Below the pieces are notes generated by a model. That model was not told the DNA's origin. It searched no databases and saw only the letters and a list, made by a program, of their open reading frames with translations. Positions 54,570-64,000 of a stretch of DNA of 64,000 nucleotides are shown here, piece by piece (positions within the stretch are counted from its first letter, which is position 1; the number at the start of each line of letters is the position of its first letter). Where the stretch lies: the NCBI RefSeq assembly GCF_006717145.1, contig NZ_VFQF01000003.1, positions 930,001 through 994,000 on the forward strand, written 5' to 3'. The position numbers and the translations under genes are program-made. Source of the stretch: Humibacillus xanthopallidus (GTDB lineage: Bacteria > Actinomycetota > Actinomycetes > Actinomycetales > Dermatophilaceae).

Positions 54570-54761
54570 GAGGAGGTCCTTTCAGAGGGGCGCGTGCTGT
54601 GAGCTGCCTGGTGGGATCTGCATGAGCGGTCCTGCTGTCGTGACGACGGCATGTGGTGACCGTCTGCCCCTTCTTCCGCGGCAGCGCGCCATCCGGATGC
54701 AGCTCGGCCCGACTTTCTTCGGACGCGGTCTCGAGACAGGCGTCAGGCGCGCCTCACGACC

Positions 54762-54846
54762 CCGATCGAAAGAGCACTCCGTCGACCGCGGGAACCCTCA
54801 GCCAAGACCGCGCCTCACGACCCCGATCGAAAGAGCAGTTCGTCGG
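54762..54846. repeat. Two direct copies of the dispersed ATCGAAAGAGC element
   Basis: Copies at 54762-54784 and 54823-54846, 61 bp apart, each preceded by CGCCTCACGACC, so the repeated unit is longer than the core. They lie in a 287-bp gap without genes between the DUF4397 start and the FAD oxidoreductase stop; the rest of that gap shows nothing else. Confidence 0.8.
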
Positions 54847-54856
54847 GTGGGCTTTC

Positions 54857-56104
54857 TCAGCCGAGGTGGGAGCTGACGGCCTCGGCGGCGCGCTGGCCGG
54901 AGACGAGGGCGCCCTGGATCGACGCGGTGTCGCGGTGGTCGCCGCACACGAAGACGCCGTCGCCGAGCGTCACCGTCGAGCGCACCTCGAGCGGCGGCGC
55001 CATCGCGGTCAGGGCGGCGTCGACCCGGTGTCGCGTGACGGTGCGCCAGCCGGCCGTGCCGCAGCCGTAGATCTCGCCGACGTGGCGCAGCACCTCGGCC
55101 TCGGAGGCGTCGCCGTCGGGCCGGTCGAGCAGGCAGGTCGCCTCGACGAGGTGCCGCGCCGGGGGCGCATAGCTCGGGGCGGTGGCCGTGAGCACGGCGG
55201 TGTTCCACACCGGACCGGGCACGTTCTCCGTGCGCCGTCCGTCGACGGCGATGAGGGGGAGGCGCGTGGGCGGCTCGGGCGCCTCGAACCACCACGTGAC
55301 GAGGCCCTTCGTCGAGGGCTCGGGGATCGGGGTGAGCTGGGCCGCGCCGATCGGGTCGGTGGCCACGACGACGGCACGGCTGCGCACGGGCGCACCGTCG
55401 ACCTGGACGTCGACCCCGTTGTCGCGGGGGGTGATCGACTCGACGCGGTGGCCGAGCCGAACGCGGTCTCCGAGGGGTGCGGCGAGCTGCTCGGGCAGGG
55501 CCTTCATGCCGCGGGCGGGCACGGCCGGCCGTCCGAGCGCGAACATCCGCACGAGGAGCTTGGTGAAGTTCGCCGATGACGCCCCGTGGCTGTCGACGAG
55601 CACGCCGGCGAGGAAGGGGTCGATGACCTCGTGACGCAGCCGTCCGGTGACACCCGCCTCGTCGAGCGAGTCAGCCAGCGTCGAATCCGGTTGGCGCATC
55701 ATGGATTTCGGGTCGGCGATCGCACGCGCCGTCCACCGGGTCACACCGACGAGCTCGCGCGGGTGGAGGTATCCGCTGCGCATCGTCTGGGCGAGCAGCC
55801 GGGGCTCGCGCACCGGGTCGGCCACGACCTGCAGCCCGTCGAACCGTCGCACGAGCACGCCCGAGCCGAAGGGCTTGAGGTCGAGGGCGCCGACGTCGAC
55901 CCAGCGCCGCACCGCCGGGTAGGCGGGGTTGAGCACCTGGAAGCCGCGGTCGCAGCGGAAGCCGTCGATGACGTCGGTGCGGACCCGCCCGCCGACGCCG
56001 TCGCCGGACTCCAGCACGATCACGTCGTGGCCGAGATCGGTCAACCGCCGCGCACAGCGCAGCCCGGCCAGACCAGCACCAACGATGACGACGTCAGCGT
56101 CCAC
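54857..56104 (-). CDS. FAD-dependent amine-oxidase-like oxidoreductase
   Basis: 415 residues. N-terminal dinucleotide motif DVVIVGAGLAGLRCARRL, then VLESGDGVGGRVRTD (second FAD motif) and the C-terminal FAD strand VTLGDGVFVCGDHRDTASIQGAL. This is the layout of protoporphyrinogen oxidase, phytoene desaturase and amine oxidases; the substrate is not evident. ATG 56104. The tandem array to the right is in its promoter region. Confidence 0.88.
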   Translation of the reverse strand: MDADVVIVGAGLAGLRCARRLTDLGHDVIVLESGDGVGGRVRTDVIDGFRCDRGFQVLNPAYPAVRRWVDVGALDLKPFGSGVLVRRFDGLQVVADPVREPRLLAQTMRSGYLHPRELVGVTRWTARAIADPKSMMRQPDSTLADSLDEAGVTGRLRHEVIDPFLAGVLVDSHGASSANFTKLLVRMFALGRPAVPARGMKALPEQLAAPLGDRVRLGHRVESITPRDNGVDVQVDGAPVRSRAVVVATDPIGAAQLTPIPEPSTKGLVTWWFEAPEPPTRLPLIAVDGRRTENVPGPVWNTAVLTATAPSYAPPARHLVEATCLLDRPDGDASEAEVLRHVGEIYGCGTAGWRTVTRHRVDAALTAMAPPLEVRSTVTLGDGVFVCGDHRDTASIQGALVSGQRAAEAVSSHLG

Positions 56105-56228
56105 GAACGGATCACCTCACAGCTCGAGTGGCCCCCGGGGCAGCCTAGTGGTCGGGAGCTCGAAACGGACGTTCCGCCCCCATCGGTCTGCGGCACCCCG
56201 GGCGGCCCTCGAACCCATACCCACCACC

Positions 56229-56434
56229 CGCACTCGAGTGGCCTCCCCGTCACACCGGCCCCGTATACCGTCTGCCTCCACCCGCACTCGAGTGGCCTCC
56301 CCGTCACACAGGTCCGGTATGCCGTCCGCCACTACCGCATTCGAGTGGCCTCCCCGTCACACGAGTCCGGTATGCCGTCCGCCACGACCGCACTCGAGTG
56401 GCCGCTCCGTCACACCGGCCCCGTATGCCGCCGG
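56229..56434. repeat. Four tandem 53-54-bp units in a 356-bp gene-free gap
   Basis: CTCGAGTGG (once ATTCGAGTGG) recurs with spacing 54, 53 and 53 at 56233, 56287, 56340 and 56393. It is followed each time by CCTCCCCGTCACAC or CGCTCCGTCACAC and, at the end of the unit, by GTATACCG or GTATGCCG. A single outlying GCTCGAGTGGCC is at 56120. The array lies upstream of the FAD oxidoreductase. Short reading frames across it are repeat artefacts. Confidence 0.85.
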
Positions 56435-56460
56435 TCCCCTGAGGTCGTGGCCGCTCCCTG

Positions 56461-57333
56461 TCAGCGGGCGCCGGCGGTGGCCTTCGCCCGGCTGTCGGTC
56501 GCGGCGGGCTGCGCACGGCGGGCCATCCAGACCGCGGCGAGCACGACGACAGCCGCGACGGCCGCCGCGACTCCTGTTGCGGCAGAGGAGGGCTCGCTCG
56601 TGAGGCGTCCGACGGCGATCCACCCGAGGCCCCACGCCATGGCCGCGGCGATCGCCCAGCGCGCGCCGAGACGGCGTGCGAAGACGACTCCGAGAACGGC
56701 GGCGACGGCGATCACGACGACCGCGGCCACCTGCGAGCCGACGGCGCCGAGGTCGACGCCCGAGTCGACGAGGGCCGCCGTGATGTTGGCGCAGGTCGCC
56801 ACCGCCACCCAGCCGAGGTAGAGCCCGAAGGTGCAGTCGAGCACGATCCGCTCCGGCCACGACCGGGCCGGCTCGGCGCCGAGCCGGACGACGAGTAGCC
56901 CGAGCACGAGCGCGAGGGCGAGGATGACGACGACGCTCACCCAGATCCAGCCCTGCTGCGTGACGAGCAGCCAGGCCGCGTTGAGCAGCATCGAGGCGGC
57001 CGCCAGCCAGCCGGTGCTCCGCACCCGCTCGCGAGTGGCGTTGCGGGCGGGCAGCTGCCACACGGCATACGCGAGCAGGCCGAGGTAGATGACGCTCCAG
57101 ATGCTGAAGGCGGGCCCTGCCGGCGCGATGAGCGTCGCCGTCGCCGCGAGGGCGCCGCCCGACGACTCCTCGACGCGGGTGCCGAGGACGCCGACGCCGA
57201 CGAGGGTGCCGAAGACGCAGAGCACCTCGGCGACGACGACGGCGACGCGGCGGACCTGGTCGGCCGTCGTCAAGGTGTTTCCGTCGGGGTGGGTCGTCGC
57301 TGCGGTCGTGCCGCGGGTGGGTCGGTCGGACAT
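56461..57333 (-). CDS. TspO/MBR-related membrane protein
   Basis: 290 residues with about eight hydrophobic segments. AFSIWSVIYLGLLAYAVWQLP and LNAAWLLVTQQGWIWVSVVV are the Trp/Tyr-rich helices of the TspO/MBR superfamily; the protein is roughly twice the length of classical TspO, so it belongs to the extended bacterial branch. Ligand unknown (porphyrins and lipids bind TspO). Preceded by CCGGAGG. The upstream A/T-rich stretch 57350-57395 (minus strand TTAAGCAAGTGAGCAATC) is a likely promoter or operator. Confidence 0.75.
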   Translation of the reverse strand: MSDRPTRGTTAATTHPDGNTLTTADQVRRVAVVVAEVLCVFGTLVGVGVLGTRVEESSGGALAATATLIAPAGPAFSIWSVIYLGLLAYAVWQLPARNATRERVRSTGWLAAASMLLNAAWLLVTQQGWIWVSVVVILALALVLGLLVVRLGAEPARSWPERIVLDCTFGLYLGWVAVATCANITAALVDSGVDLGAVGSQVAAVVVIAVAAVLGVVFARRLGARWAIAAAMAWGLGWIAVGRLTSEPSSAATGVAAAVAAVVVLAAVWMARRAQPAATDSRAKATAGAR

Positions 57334-57399
57334 CGTCAGGCCTCCGGTTCAGTCGCTAACCTGATTGCTCACTTGCTTAACGACCGTAACAGAGATCGC

Positions 57400-58170
57400 T
57401 CAGCCGCGAAGTCTCACCGACAGGCAGGTCACGCAGCCCTCGACCTTCTCGAACTCCGAGATGTCGACCGTCGTCACGTCGAGCCCGCGCTCCTCGAGCA
57501 GCTGCGCGGTGCGCGGTGCGGCTGCCGACAGGAGCACCGACGCGCCGCCGAGCAGCACGACGTGAGCGCCGGATTCCTCTGGGACAGCGAGGAACCGGTT
57601 CCACACGGTGGGGTCGTCGACGAGCGGGGGATAGCCGATGATGCTGCCGTCAGGCAGCGCCGTCACCGCCGACTTGAGGTGGAGCACCTTCGTCACCGGC
57701 ACGGGCACGACCTCGACGCGGTGACCCGCGAGCGCGGCCCGCAGCTGGTCGACGCCGGAGCTGTTGGTACGGCCGCCGACTCCGACCCAGATCGTGCGGC
57801 CGTGCTTGAGCACGTCTCCGCCGTCGAGCGTTCCGGGAGCGGTGATCTCGCTGACGCGGTAGCCCTGCGACTCCACGGCCTCACGCACGCCCACCTGCTC
57901 GGCCCGTCGCTCCGGCGCGCCCGACCGGCACAGCACGGCGACGTCGCCGTGCACGACGACCTGGTCCTCGATGAAGACGCCGTCGGGGCAGTCGTCGACG
58001 GGAGGCACCTCGATGACCGACCAGCCCCGGCGCTGCAGGACGTCGATGTACTCCTGCCACTGGCGCATCGCGAGACCCGGGTCGACGGCACCGGAGCGCG
58101 CGATGTGGGTCACGAGCCCGTCCGCCAGACGGGGCGAGGGTCGGCGGACGAGAGCGAGGCGACGATGCAC
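57400..58170 (-). CDS. ddaH: Dimethylargininase (DDAH)
   Basis: 256 residues, the usual size. Hydrolyses N-methylated arginines to citrulline and methylamines. Visible: PDGVFIEDQVVV substrate loop, TLDGGDVLKHGRTIWVG, catalytic His in KVLHLKSAVTAL and catalytic Cys near the C-terminus in KVEGCVTCLSVRLR. Related arginine deiminases are longer, which favours DDAH. Divergent from the TipA-like regulator. Confidence 0.88.
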   Translation of the reverse strand: MHRRLALVRRPSPRLADGLVTHIARSGAVDPGLAMRQWQEYIDVLQRRGWSVIEVPPVDDCPDGVFIEDQVVVHGDVAVLCRSGAPERRAEQVGVREAVESQGYRVSEITAPGTLDGGDVLKHGRTIWVGVGGRTNSSGVDQLRAALAGHRVEVVPVPVTKVLHLKSAVTALPDGSIIGYPPLVDDPTVWNRFLAVPEESGAHVVLLGGASVLLSAAAPRTAQLLEERGLDVTTVDISEFEKVEGCVTCLSVRLRG

Positions 58171-58271
58171 GCGCTCACTCTAGGGTGACCGCCCCGCCGA
58201 CGGCGTCCCAGCGCCTACCGTGTGAGGAGGAGTGACGGCATACGGCGGCAAAGGCTTGTGGCGGAAGGGAC

Positions 58272-58302
58272 TTGACCCTCACGCCGCGTGAGGCGGCAGC
58301 CT
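58272..58302 (+). promoter_or_regulatory. MerR-type promoter with 19-bp spacer before the TipA-like gene
   Basis: TTGACC (58272-58277) and CAGCCT (58297-58302) separated by 19 bp, with inverted repeat CCTCACG-CCG-CGTGAGG in the spacer. The -10 box ends 7 bases before ATG 58310, giving a leaderless mRNA. Nearly the same sequence lies at 13997-14027 before the ABC exporter. Confidence 0.8.
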
Positions 58303-58309
58303 CGGTGTC

Positions 58310-59098
58310 ATGACCAGCACGGAGCGAAGGATGCAGGAGATGACCACCTGGACGGTGGGGCAGGTGGCCGACGTCTTCGGAGTGACGGTGCGCACGCTGC
58401 ACCACTACGACGAGATCGGGCTGCTCATGCCGAGCGAGCGCTCGGCCGCCGGCTACCGCCTCTACACCGATGGTGACCTCCGGCGTCTGCAGCAGGTCGT
58501 CGTCTACCGCAGGCTCGAGCTCCCGCTCGACGAGATCGCGCGCCTGCTCGACGGCGACGAGGACCCCGACGTGCACCTGCGCCGACAGCGCGAGGCGGTC
58601 ATGCAGCGGCTCGACGAGCTCACCGACCTCGTCGTGGCCATCGACCGAGCACTGGAGAGAGACATGGACGAGCGACCTGCCACGACCGCCGAGCTCAAGG
58701 AGCTCTTCGGCGACGGCTTCGACGACGACTACCAGCAGGAGGCGCAGGAGCGGTGGGGTGAGACCGACGCGTGGAAGCAGTCGGCCGCGCGCACGAGCCG
58801 CTACACCGCCGCCGACTGGGCCGAGGTGAAGGCGGAGATGGAGGACGTCAACGCGGCCTTCGTCGCCGCGCTCGAGTCGGGCGAGCCAGCCACGGGGGAG
58901 GCGGCGATGGATGCCGCCGAGGCCCACCGGCTGCACATCGAGCGACGGTTCTACGACCTCTCGTACGACGTCCACCGCGGACTCGCCGACATGTACGTCG
59001 CGGACCCCCGCTTCACGAAGACGTACGAGGACCTCGCACCCGGGCTCGCGGCATACGTCCGCGACGCGATCCACGCGAACGCCGACCGGCACGCGTGA
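58310..59098 (+). CDS. MerR family activator with TipAS antibiotic-recognition domain
   Basis: 262 residues. MerR DNA-binding domain at about 13-80 (WTVGQVADVFGVTVRTLHHYDEIGLL), dimerisation helix 85-120, and a C-terminal TipAS-like globin-fold domain from about 125 (TTAELKELFGDGFDDDYQQEAQERWGETDAWKQS, TGEAAMDAAEAHRLHIERRFY). TipAL of Streptomyces binds thiopeptides with this domain and activates its own promoter, which has a 19-bp spacer as here. Start 58310 fits the leaderless promoter; ATG 58331 (GGAG upstream) and 58340 are alternatives. Confidence 0.92.
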   Translation: MTSTERRMQEMTTWTVGQVADVFGVTVRTLHHYDEIGLLMPSERSAAGYRLYTDGDLRRLQQVVVYRRLELPLDEIARLLDGDEDPDVHLRRQREAVMQRLDELTDLVVAIDRALERDMDERPATTAELKELFGDGFDDDYQQEAQERWGETDAWKQSAARTSRYTAADWAEVKAEMEDVNAAFVAALESGEPATGEAAMDAAEAHRLHIERRFYDLSYDVHRGLADMYVADPRFTKTYEDLAPGLAAYVRDAIHANADRHA

Positions 59099-59154
59099 GC
59101 CGCCGGGCCCCCGCCCACGCCCCGGGTCGATGTATCAGCGAGGGCCCTGGCCCG

Positions 59155-59174
59155 CGCGGGTACACCGACCCGCG
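59155..59174. terminator. Small hairpin after the TipA-like gene
   Basis: CGCGGGT (59155-59161) / ACCCGCG (59168-59174), a perfect 7-bp stem with a six-base loop, 57 bp after the stop. Confidence 0.4.
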
Positions 59175-59237
59175 GGGACGGGGAGGGTGGAGCTGACCGA
59201 AAGGTGAACGCGCACGGGAGGCCCGCCCGCACGGTCG

Positions 59238-60284
<1,047 letters not shown>

Positions 60285-60395
60285 GGCGTCACTGACGAGC
60301 TCGTGAGGCGCCGCTGACGCACCGCTGACCGGCGGTTGCTGCGACGGCGGCGGGCCGTCTGTGGGCGGCGGTCGGTCGGCGTCACCGGGGTCGCA

Positions 60396-60401
60396 TAGGC
60401 T
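60396..60401 (+). promoter_or_regulatory. -10 box TAGGCT for leaderless tmk mRNA
   Basis: TAGGCT ends 6 bases before GTG 60408. Confidence 0.5.
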
Positions 60402-60407
60402 CGCCGC

Positions 60408-61151
60408 GTGACCGAGGACTTCGCTGCGAGGCTCGAGGAGGCGACGGCGCGCGCCACGACCGCGCCCGGGCTCTTCGTCTGCTTCGAGGGCGGCGACGGG
60501 GCCGGCAAGTCGACCCAGGTGCGCCTGCTCACCGAGGTCCTCGAGGGCCGCGGCCGCGAGGTCGTCGTCACCCGCCAGCCGGGTGGCACGCCGCTCGGCA
60601 CGCAGATCCGCCAGCTCGTTCTCCACGGTGACCACGTGTCGGCTCGGGCCGAGGCGCTGCTCTTCGCCGCCGACAAGGCGCACCACGTCGACCAGCTCAT
60701 CGCTCCGGCGCTCGCCGCCGGCAAGGTCGTCATCACCGACCGTTACACCGACAGCTCGATCGCCTACCAGGGCGCCGGCCGTGACCTCGGCGCCGACGAG
60801 ATCAGGGCGCTGCAGCACTGGGCCGTCGGCGGCGTGCTGCCTGACCTCACCATCGTGCTCGATGTCTCTCCCGAGGTCGGCCGGGCCCGGCGTGGCGACG
60901 TCCACGACCGCCTCGAGTCCGAGGCCGACGCCTTCCACGCCGCAGTGCGCCAAGGCTTCCTCGACCTCGCCGCGCAGGACCCCGGTCGCTACCTCGTCGT
61001 CGACGCGTCGCTGCCGGTCGAGCAGATCCACGCCCGCGTCCTCGCCGCCGTCGAGCAGGTCGAGGCGACCCAGCGGCCGACGGCCGCAGGGGGAGCCGGG
61101 AGAGCCGGGGCCGCAGGGGGAGCCGGCGCCGCTGGGGGAGTCGGGTCATGA
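60408..61151 (+). CDS. tmk: dTMP kinase
   Basis: 247 residues. Phosphorylates dTMP to dTDP. P-loop FVCFEGGDGAGKSTQVRLL, DR-motif VVITDRYTDSSIAYQGAGRDLG, and lid-region text ARRGDVHDRLESEADAFHAAVR. The C-terminal 25 residues are a Gly/Ala repeat (GAGRAGAAGGAGAAGGVG) not needed for activity. Its stop overlaps the holB ATG (ATGA); the topA-tmk-holB association is conserved in actinobacteria, though here topA is 19 kb away. Confidence 0.95.
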   Translation: MTEDFAARLEEATARATTAPGLFVCFEGGDGAGKSTQVRLLTEVLEGRGREVVVTRQPGGTPLGTQIRQLVLHGDHVSARAEALLFAADKAHHVDQLIAPALAAGKVVITDRYTDSSIAYQGAGRDLGADEIRALQHWAVGGVLPDLTIVLDVSPEVGRARRGDVHDRLESEADAFHAAVRQGFLDLAAQDPGRYLVVDASLPVEQIHARVLAAVEQVEATQRPTAAGGAGRAGAAGGAGAAGGVGS

Positions 61152-62308
61152 CGGTCTGGCGTGACCTCGTCGGCCAGGAGCCGACCGTCGAGACGCTCTC
61201 GCGCGCGGTGCGCGACGACTCCGCGATGACGCACGCGTGGCTCTTCACCGGCCCTCCCGGCAGCGGCCGGTCGACGGCCGCCCGGGCCTTCGCTGCGGCG
61301 CTCCAGTGCCCGCAGGGTGGGTGTGGGGAGTGCGTCGAGTGCCGCACTGCCCTCGACGGCACCCACGCCGACGTCCACGTCGTCGCCACCGAGGGCCTGT
61401 CGATCAAGGTCGCCGAGGCCCGGGCCCTCGTGCAGGAGGCGGCGCTGCGGCCCTCGGTCGGGCGCTGGCGCATCATCATCATCGAGGACGCCGACCGCCT
61501 CACCTCCTACACCGACGCCCCGGCCGACGCCCTGCTCAAGGCGCTCGAGGAGCCGACGCCGCGCACCGTCTGGATGCTCTGCGCGCCCAGCCTCGAGGAC
61601 GTCATCGTCACGATCCGCTCCCGCTCACGGCACGTCCGACTGCGCACCCCCCCGGTCGAGGCGGTCGCCGACCTGCTCCAGCGCCGCGACGGTGTCGACC
61701 CGGCGATGGCGCTCCACGCCGCTCGTGCCGCCCAGTCGCACATCGGCCTGGCCCGGCGCCTCGCTCGTGACGAGCAGGCCCGCATCCGCCGGCGCGACGT
61801 CGTGGCCATGGCGACGAAGATCGTCGGCGTCGGTGACGCGATCGGCGCGGCCGCCGACCTCGCGCAGATCGCCGACGAGGAGTCGAGCGCCTCGGCGACC
61901 GAGCGCGACGCGGCCGAGCGGGCCCGGCTGCTCGAGACCCTCGGGGCCGACCCGACGGCGCGCACGCAGCCGCCGCACATCCGGTCGCAGATCGCCGCCC
62001 TCGAGAAGGAGCAGAAGACGCGGGCGACCCGCCATGGCCGCGATGTCGTCGACCGCGCCCTCATCGACCTCGCCTCGGTCTATCGCGACGCCCTCGTGCT
62101 GCGCCTCGGCTCCGACGTCGACCTCGTCAACCCCGACGCGATGGACAAGGTGCGCGGGCTCGCGAGCGTCTTCACCGCCGAGCAGCTGCTCGGTGCGATG
62201 GACGCCATCACCGAGGCCCGCGACCGCATCAACGCCAACGTTCCGCCGCTGCTCGCGCTCGAGGCGATGGCCCTGCAGCTGCGGATGCCCCGCGACCTCG
62301 GCATGTGA
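61148..62308 (+). CDS. holB: DNA polymerase III subunit delta'
   Basis: 386 residues. Clamp-loader subunit. VWRDLVGQEPTVETLSRAV and AWLFTGPPGSGRSTAARAFAAALQ (modified P-loop), zinc cysteines in CPQGGCGECVECRTALDGTHAD, and RWRIIIIEDADRLTSYTDAPADALLKALEEP with PRTVWMLCA. The C-terminal helical collar domain follows to the end. Translationally coupled to tmk. Confidence 0.95.
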   Translation: MTVWRDLVGQEPTVETLSRAVRDDSAMTHAWLFTGPPGSGRSTAARAFAAALQCPQGGCGECVECRTALDGTHADVHVVATEGLSIKVAEARALVQEAALRPSVGRWRIIIIEDADRLTSYTDAPADALLKALEEPTPRTVWMLCAPSLEDVIVTIRSRSRHVRLRTPPVEAVADLLQRRDGVDPAMALHAARAAQSHIGLARRLARDEQARIRRRDVVAMATKIVGVGDAIGAAADLAQIADEESSASATERDAAERARLLETLGADPTARTQPPHIRSQIAALEKEQKTRATRHGRDVVDRALIDLASVYRDALVLRLGSDVDLVNPDAMDKVRGLASVFTAEQLLGAMDAITEARDRINANVPPLLALEAMALQLRMPRDLGM

Positions 62309-62390
62309 GGCTCGCCACGCAACCCGGCCGCCATGGCCTCAGCTCGGTCACGACCCCGGTGCGAGATCGGTCGCGCGTAGGTTGTCGGGT

Positions 62391-62396
62391 TACCGT
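62391..62396 (+). promoter_or_regulatory. -10 box TACCGT for leaderless peptidase mRNA
   Basis: TACCGT ends 7 bases before ATG 62404. Terminating holB 95 bp upstream, it gives the hydrolase its own promoter. Confidence 0.5.
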
Positions 62397-62403
62397 TTCC
62401 CGC

Positions 62404-63957
62404 ATGACGACGCCCCTCGCCGCCATCGCCCGAGCCCTCACCGCGACGACCGCGGTGCTCGGGCTCCTGCTGACGGCGGGGTGCTCCAGCTCGGAGCCGC
62501 CCGTGCCGACGGCCGGCGCGACCGGCGTGCCCCCCGCGACGGCCGCCCCGTCCGCGGGGCTCGACGGCTACTACTCGCAGAAGCTCACCTGGTCGCCGTG
62601 CAACGAGGCAGACGAGTGCGCCGACCTGCGGGTGCCGCTCGACTACGACAAGCCCGACCCGTCGACCGACCTGACGCTCAAGGTGCTCCGGGTGCCCGCC
62701 AAGGACCAGCAGGGCCGCATCGGCTCGCTCGTCGTCAACCCCGGCGGTCCAGGCGCCTCGGCGATGGACTACGCCTCCGCCGCCGACGCCATCGTGGGCA
62801 CGCAGGTCCGTCGCTACTACGACGTCGTCGGCTTCGACCCGCGCGGGGTCGGCCGCTCCGCCCCGCTCGAGTGCCTCTCCGACCGGCAGCTCGACGCCTA
62901 CATGGGCGCCGACCAGACTCCTGACAACCCGGCCGAGGAGAAGGAGCTGCTCGCGCAGGCGCAGACCCTGGCGGACGGCTGCGAGGCCAAGAACCCGACC
63001 CTGCTGCCGCACCTGTCCACGGCCGACTCGGCGAAGGACATGGACGTCCTGAGGGCCGCGCTCGGTGACAGCCAGCTCAACTACCTCGGCAAGTCCTATG
63101 GCACCTTCCTCGGCTCGACGTATGCCGGCCTCTTCCCGAAGCGCGTCGGCCGCTTCGTCCTCGACGGGGTCGTGCCCCCGGACCTCACGAACGCCGAGCT
63201 GTCCGAAGGCCAGGCGCGTGGCTTCGAGCTCGCGACCCGCACCTACGTCGCCGACTGCGTCTCGCAGGGCGACTGCCCGCTCGGGTCCTCGGTCGACGAG
63301 GGCATGGCATGGATCCGCAGCTTCCTCGCCGAGGTCGACCGCAACCCCATCCCCACCGGCGACCCCAACGTCCCGCAGATGAACGAGTCGTGGGCGTCGT
63401 GGGGGCTCGGCCAGGCGATGTACGACCAGAGCTCGTGGGGCGCCTTGACCGATGCCCTGCGTGAGGCGAAGGCCGGCAACGGCGCCGGGCTGATGGCCTT
63501 CGCGAACGCCTACGCCGGCCGCGAGCGCAACGGCACCTACTCGAGCAACATCATGCAGGTGCTGCCGGCGGTCAACTGCCTCGACCGTCCCGACAGCCCC
63601 GACCTCTCGACCTACGAGACCTACGCCAAGGAGTTCACGAAGGTGGCGCCCACCTGGGGGGCGACGCTCGCGTGGGGCGGACTAGCCTGCGGCATCTGGC
63701 CCGCCAAGGAGGGCTCGGGCCCCCACACGATCAGCGCGGAGGGCAGCGGCCCGATCGTCGTCGTCGGCACGACGCGCGACCCCGCGACGATCTACGAGTG
63801 GTCCAAGCGGCTCAAGGACCAGCTCTCCAACGCGGTGCTGCTCTCCTACGACGGCGACGGCCACACGGCATACCGCCGCAGCAACGACTGCGTCGACAGC
63901 GCCATCGACGCGTACTACGTGCAGGGCCGCGTGCCCAAGGACGGACTCACGTGCTGA
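62404..63957 (+). CDS. Secreted alpha/beta hydrolase (tripeptidyl aminopeptidase-like lipoprotein)
   Basis: 517 residues. Signal peptide with lipobox TAGC near residue 27. Hydrolase fold: SLVVNPGGPGASAMDYA (oxyanion HG/GG-type), nucleophile Ser in GKSYGTFLGSTYA, Asp in VVVGTTRDPATIYEW and His in YDGDGHTAYRRSNDCVD; the C-terminal TAP-like domain with paired cysteines (NDCVDSAIDAYYVQGRVP...LTC). Same family and position as the peptidase next to holB in Streptomyces. Releases short peptides from exported substrates or cleaves esters. Confidence 0.92.
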   Translation: MTTPLAAIARALTATTAVLGLLLTAGCSSSEPPVPTAGATGVPPATAAPSAGLDGYYSQKLTWSPCNEADECADLRVPLDYDKPDPSTDLTLKVLRVPAKDQQGRIGSLVVNPGGPGASAMDYASAADAIVGTQVRRYYDVVGFDPRGVGRSAPLECLSDRQLDAYMGADQTPDNPAEEKELLAQAQTLADGCEAKNPTLLPHLSTADSAKDMDVLRAALGDSQLNYLGKSYGTFLGSTYAGLFPKRVGRFVLDGVVPPDLTNAELSEGQARGFELATRTYVADCVSQGDCPLGSSVDEGMAWIRSFLAEVDRNPIPTGDPNVPQMNESWASWGLGQAMYDQSSWGALTDALREAKAGNGAGLMAFANAYAGRERNGTYSSNIMQVLPAVNCLDRPDSPDLSTYETYAKEFTKVAPTWGATLAWGGLACGIWPAKEGSGPHTISAEGSGPIVVVGTTRDPATIYEWSKRLKDQLSNAVLLSYDGDGHTAYRRSNDCVDSAIDAYYVQGRVPKDGLTC

Positions 63958-64000
63958 ACGACGAACCCCGCCCCGAGGACCTCCCCGAGCCGCGGCCGAG
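63951..64000 (+). CDS. Possible start of a further gene, cut by the window end
   Basis: A GTG overlapping the hydrolase stop opens a frame that stays open to the end of the window (16 full codons, Glu/Pro-rich: VLNDEPRPEDLPEPRP). Too short to identify; reported only because the overlap resembles others in this DNA. Confidence 0.25.
   Translation, partial: MLNDEPRPEDLPEPRP

Noticed and set aside
56229-56434. CRISPR array or small genes in the tandem array
   Set aside because: The whole unit is conserved rather than repeat-plus-unique spacer, and the frames only follow the repeat period.

Overview
The window is chromosomal DNA from a high-G+C Gram-positive actinomycete. Codon third positions are almost all G or C, GTG starts are common, stop/start overlaps of the GTGA or ATGA type link many genes, and the gene content is actinobacterial: a Tad locus with a DUF4244 pilin-like protein, PknG/GlnX/GlnH, a RskA-type anti-sigma factor, a class F sortase, a HPDDE deacetylase and monomeric isocitrate dehydrogenase. 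The overall order (Tad genes, MrfA/Hrq1-like helicase, STAS protein, then topA, tmk, holB and a secreted alpha/beta hydrolase) resembles the conserved topA neighbourhood of mycobacteria and Streptomyces, interrupted by accessory blocks. A member of Micrococcales such as the Intrasporangiaceae is my inference, not something the sequence proves. I saw no rRNA, tRNA, insertion sequence or CRISPR array.

Layout. 1-2578: the 3' part of a Tad pilus operon. 2630-3720: an Rrf2 regulator and a small P-loop kinase. 3862-7662: a four-gene sulfate ABC importer. 7905-12877: helicase with a coupled small protein, then a STAS anti-anti-sigma factor and a methyltransferase. 13143-17960: a TetR regulator and a heterodimeric ABC exporter. 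17989-22871: SDR, a large unrecognised membrane protein, SoxR and a P-loop kinase. 23229-36481: a ten-gene minus-strand signalling operon. 36955-43379: dioxygenase, GyrI-like protein, topA, acetyltransferase, PIG-L deacetylase, SCP2 protein. 43470-51475: isocitrate dehydrogenase, serine hydrolase, DUF6153/DUF305 pair, MMPL transporter with MarR regulator. 51522-54569: DUF4397 protein, class F sortase, ECF sigma factor and anti-sigma factor. 54857-64000: FAD oxidoreductase, TspO/MBR-like protein, DDAH, TipA-like regulator, asd, tmk, holB, secreted peptidase.

The most interesting unit is 23229-36481. It contains the mycobacterial PknG-GlnH-GlnX amino-acid sensing module, extended by a TelA-family protein, a CbbX-like AAA ATPase, a coiled-coil protein, a PP2C phosphatase, a VWA protein and an FHA protein. 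From the ATPase to the FHA gene, every stop overlaps the next start. The kinase, phosphatase and FHA protein each begin with two small zinc ribbons of the same style, which suggests one multi-protein phospho-signalling complex.

Other signals the genes do not explain: a 7-bp word (GTATGCC/GGCATAC) that is greatly over-represented and overrides codon preference; a dispersed hairpin repeat built on ATCGAAAGAGCAGTTCGTCG; two tandem repeat arrays (12901-13098 and 56229-56434); two nearly identical MerR-type promoters with 19-bp spacers, one at a TipA-like regulator and one at the ABC exporter 44 kb away; and a recurrent -10 box 6-7 bases before start codons, indicating leaderless mRNAs.
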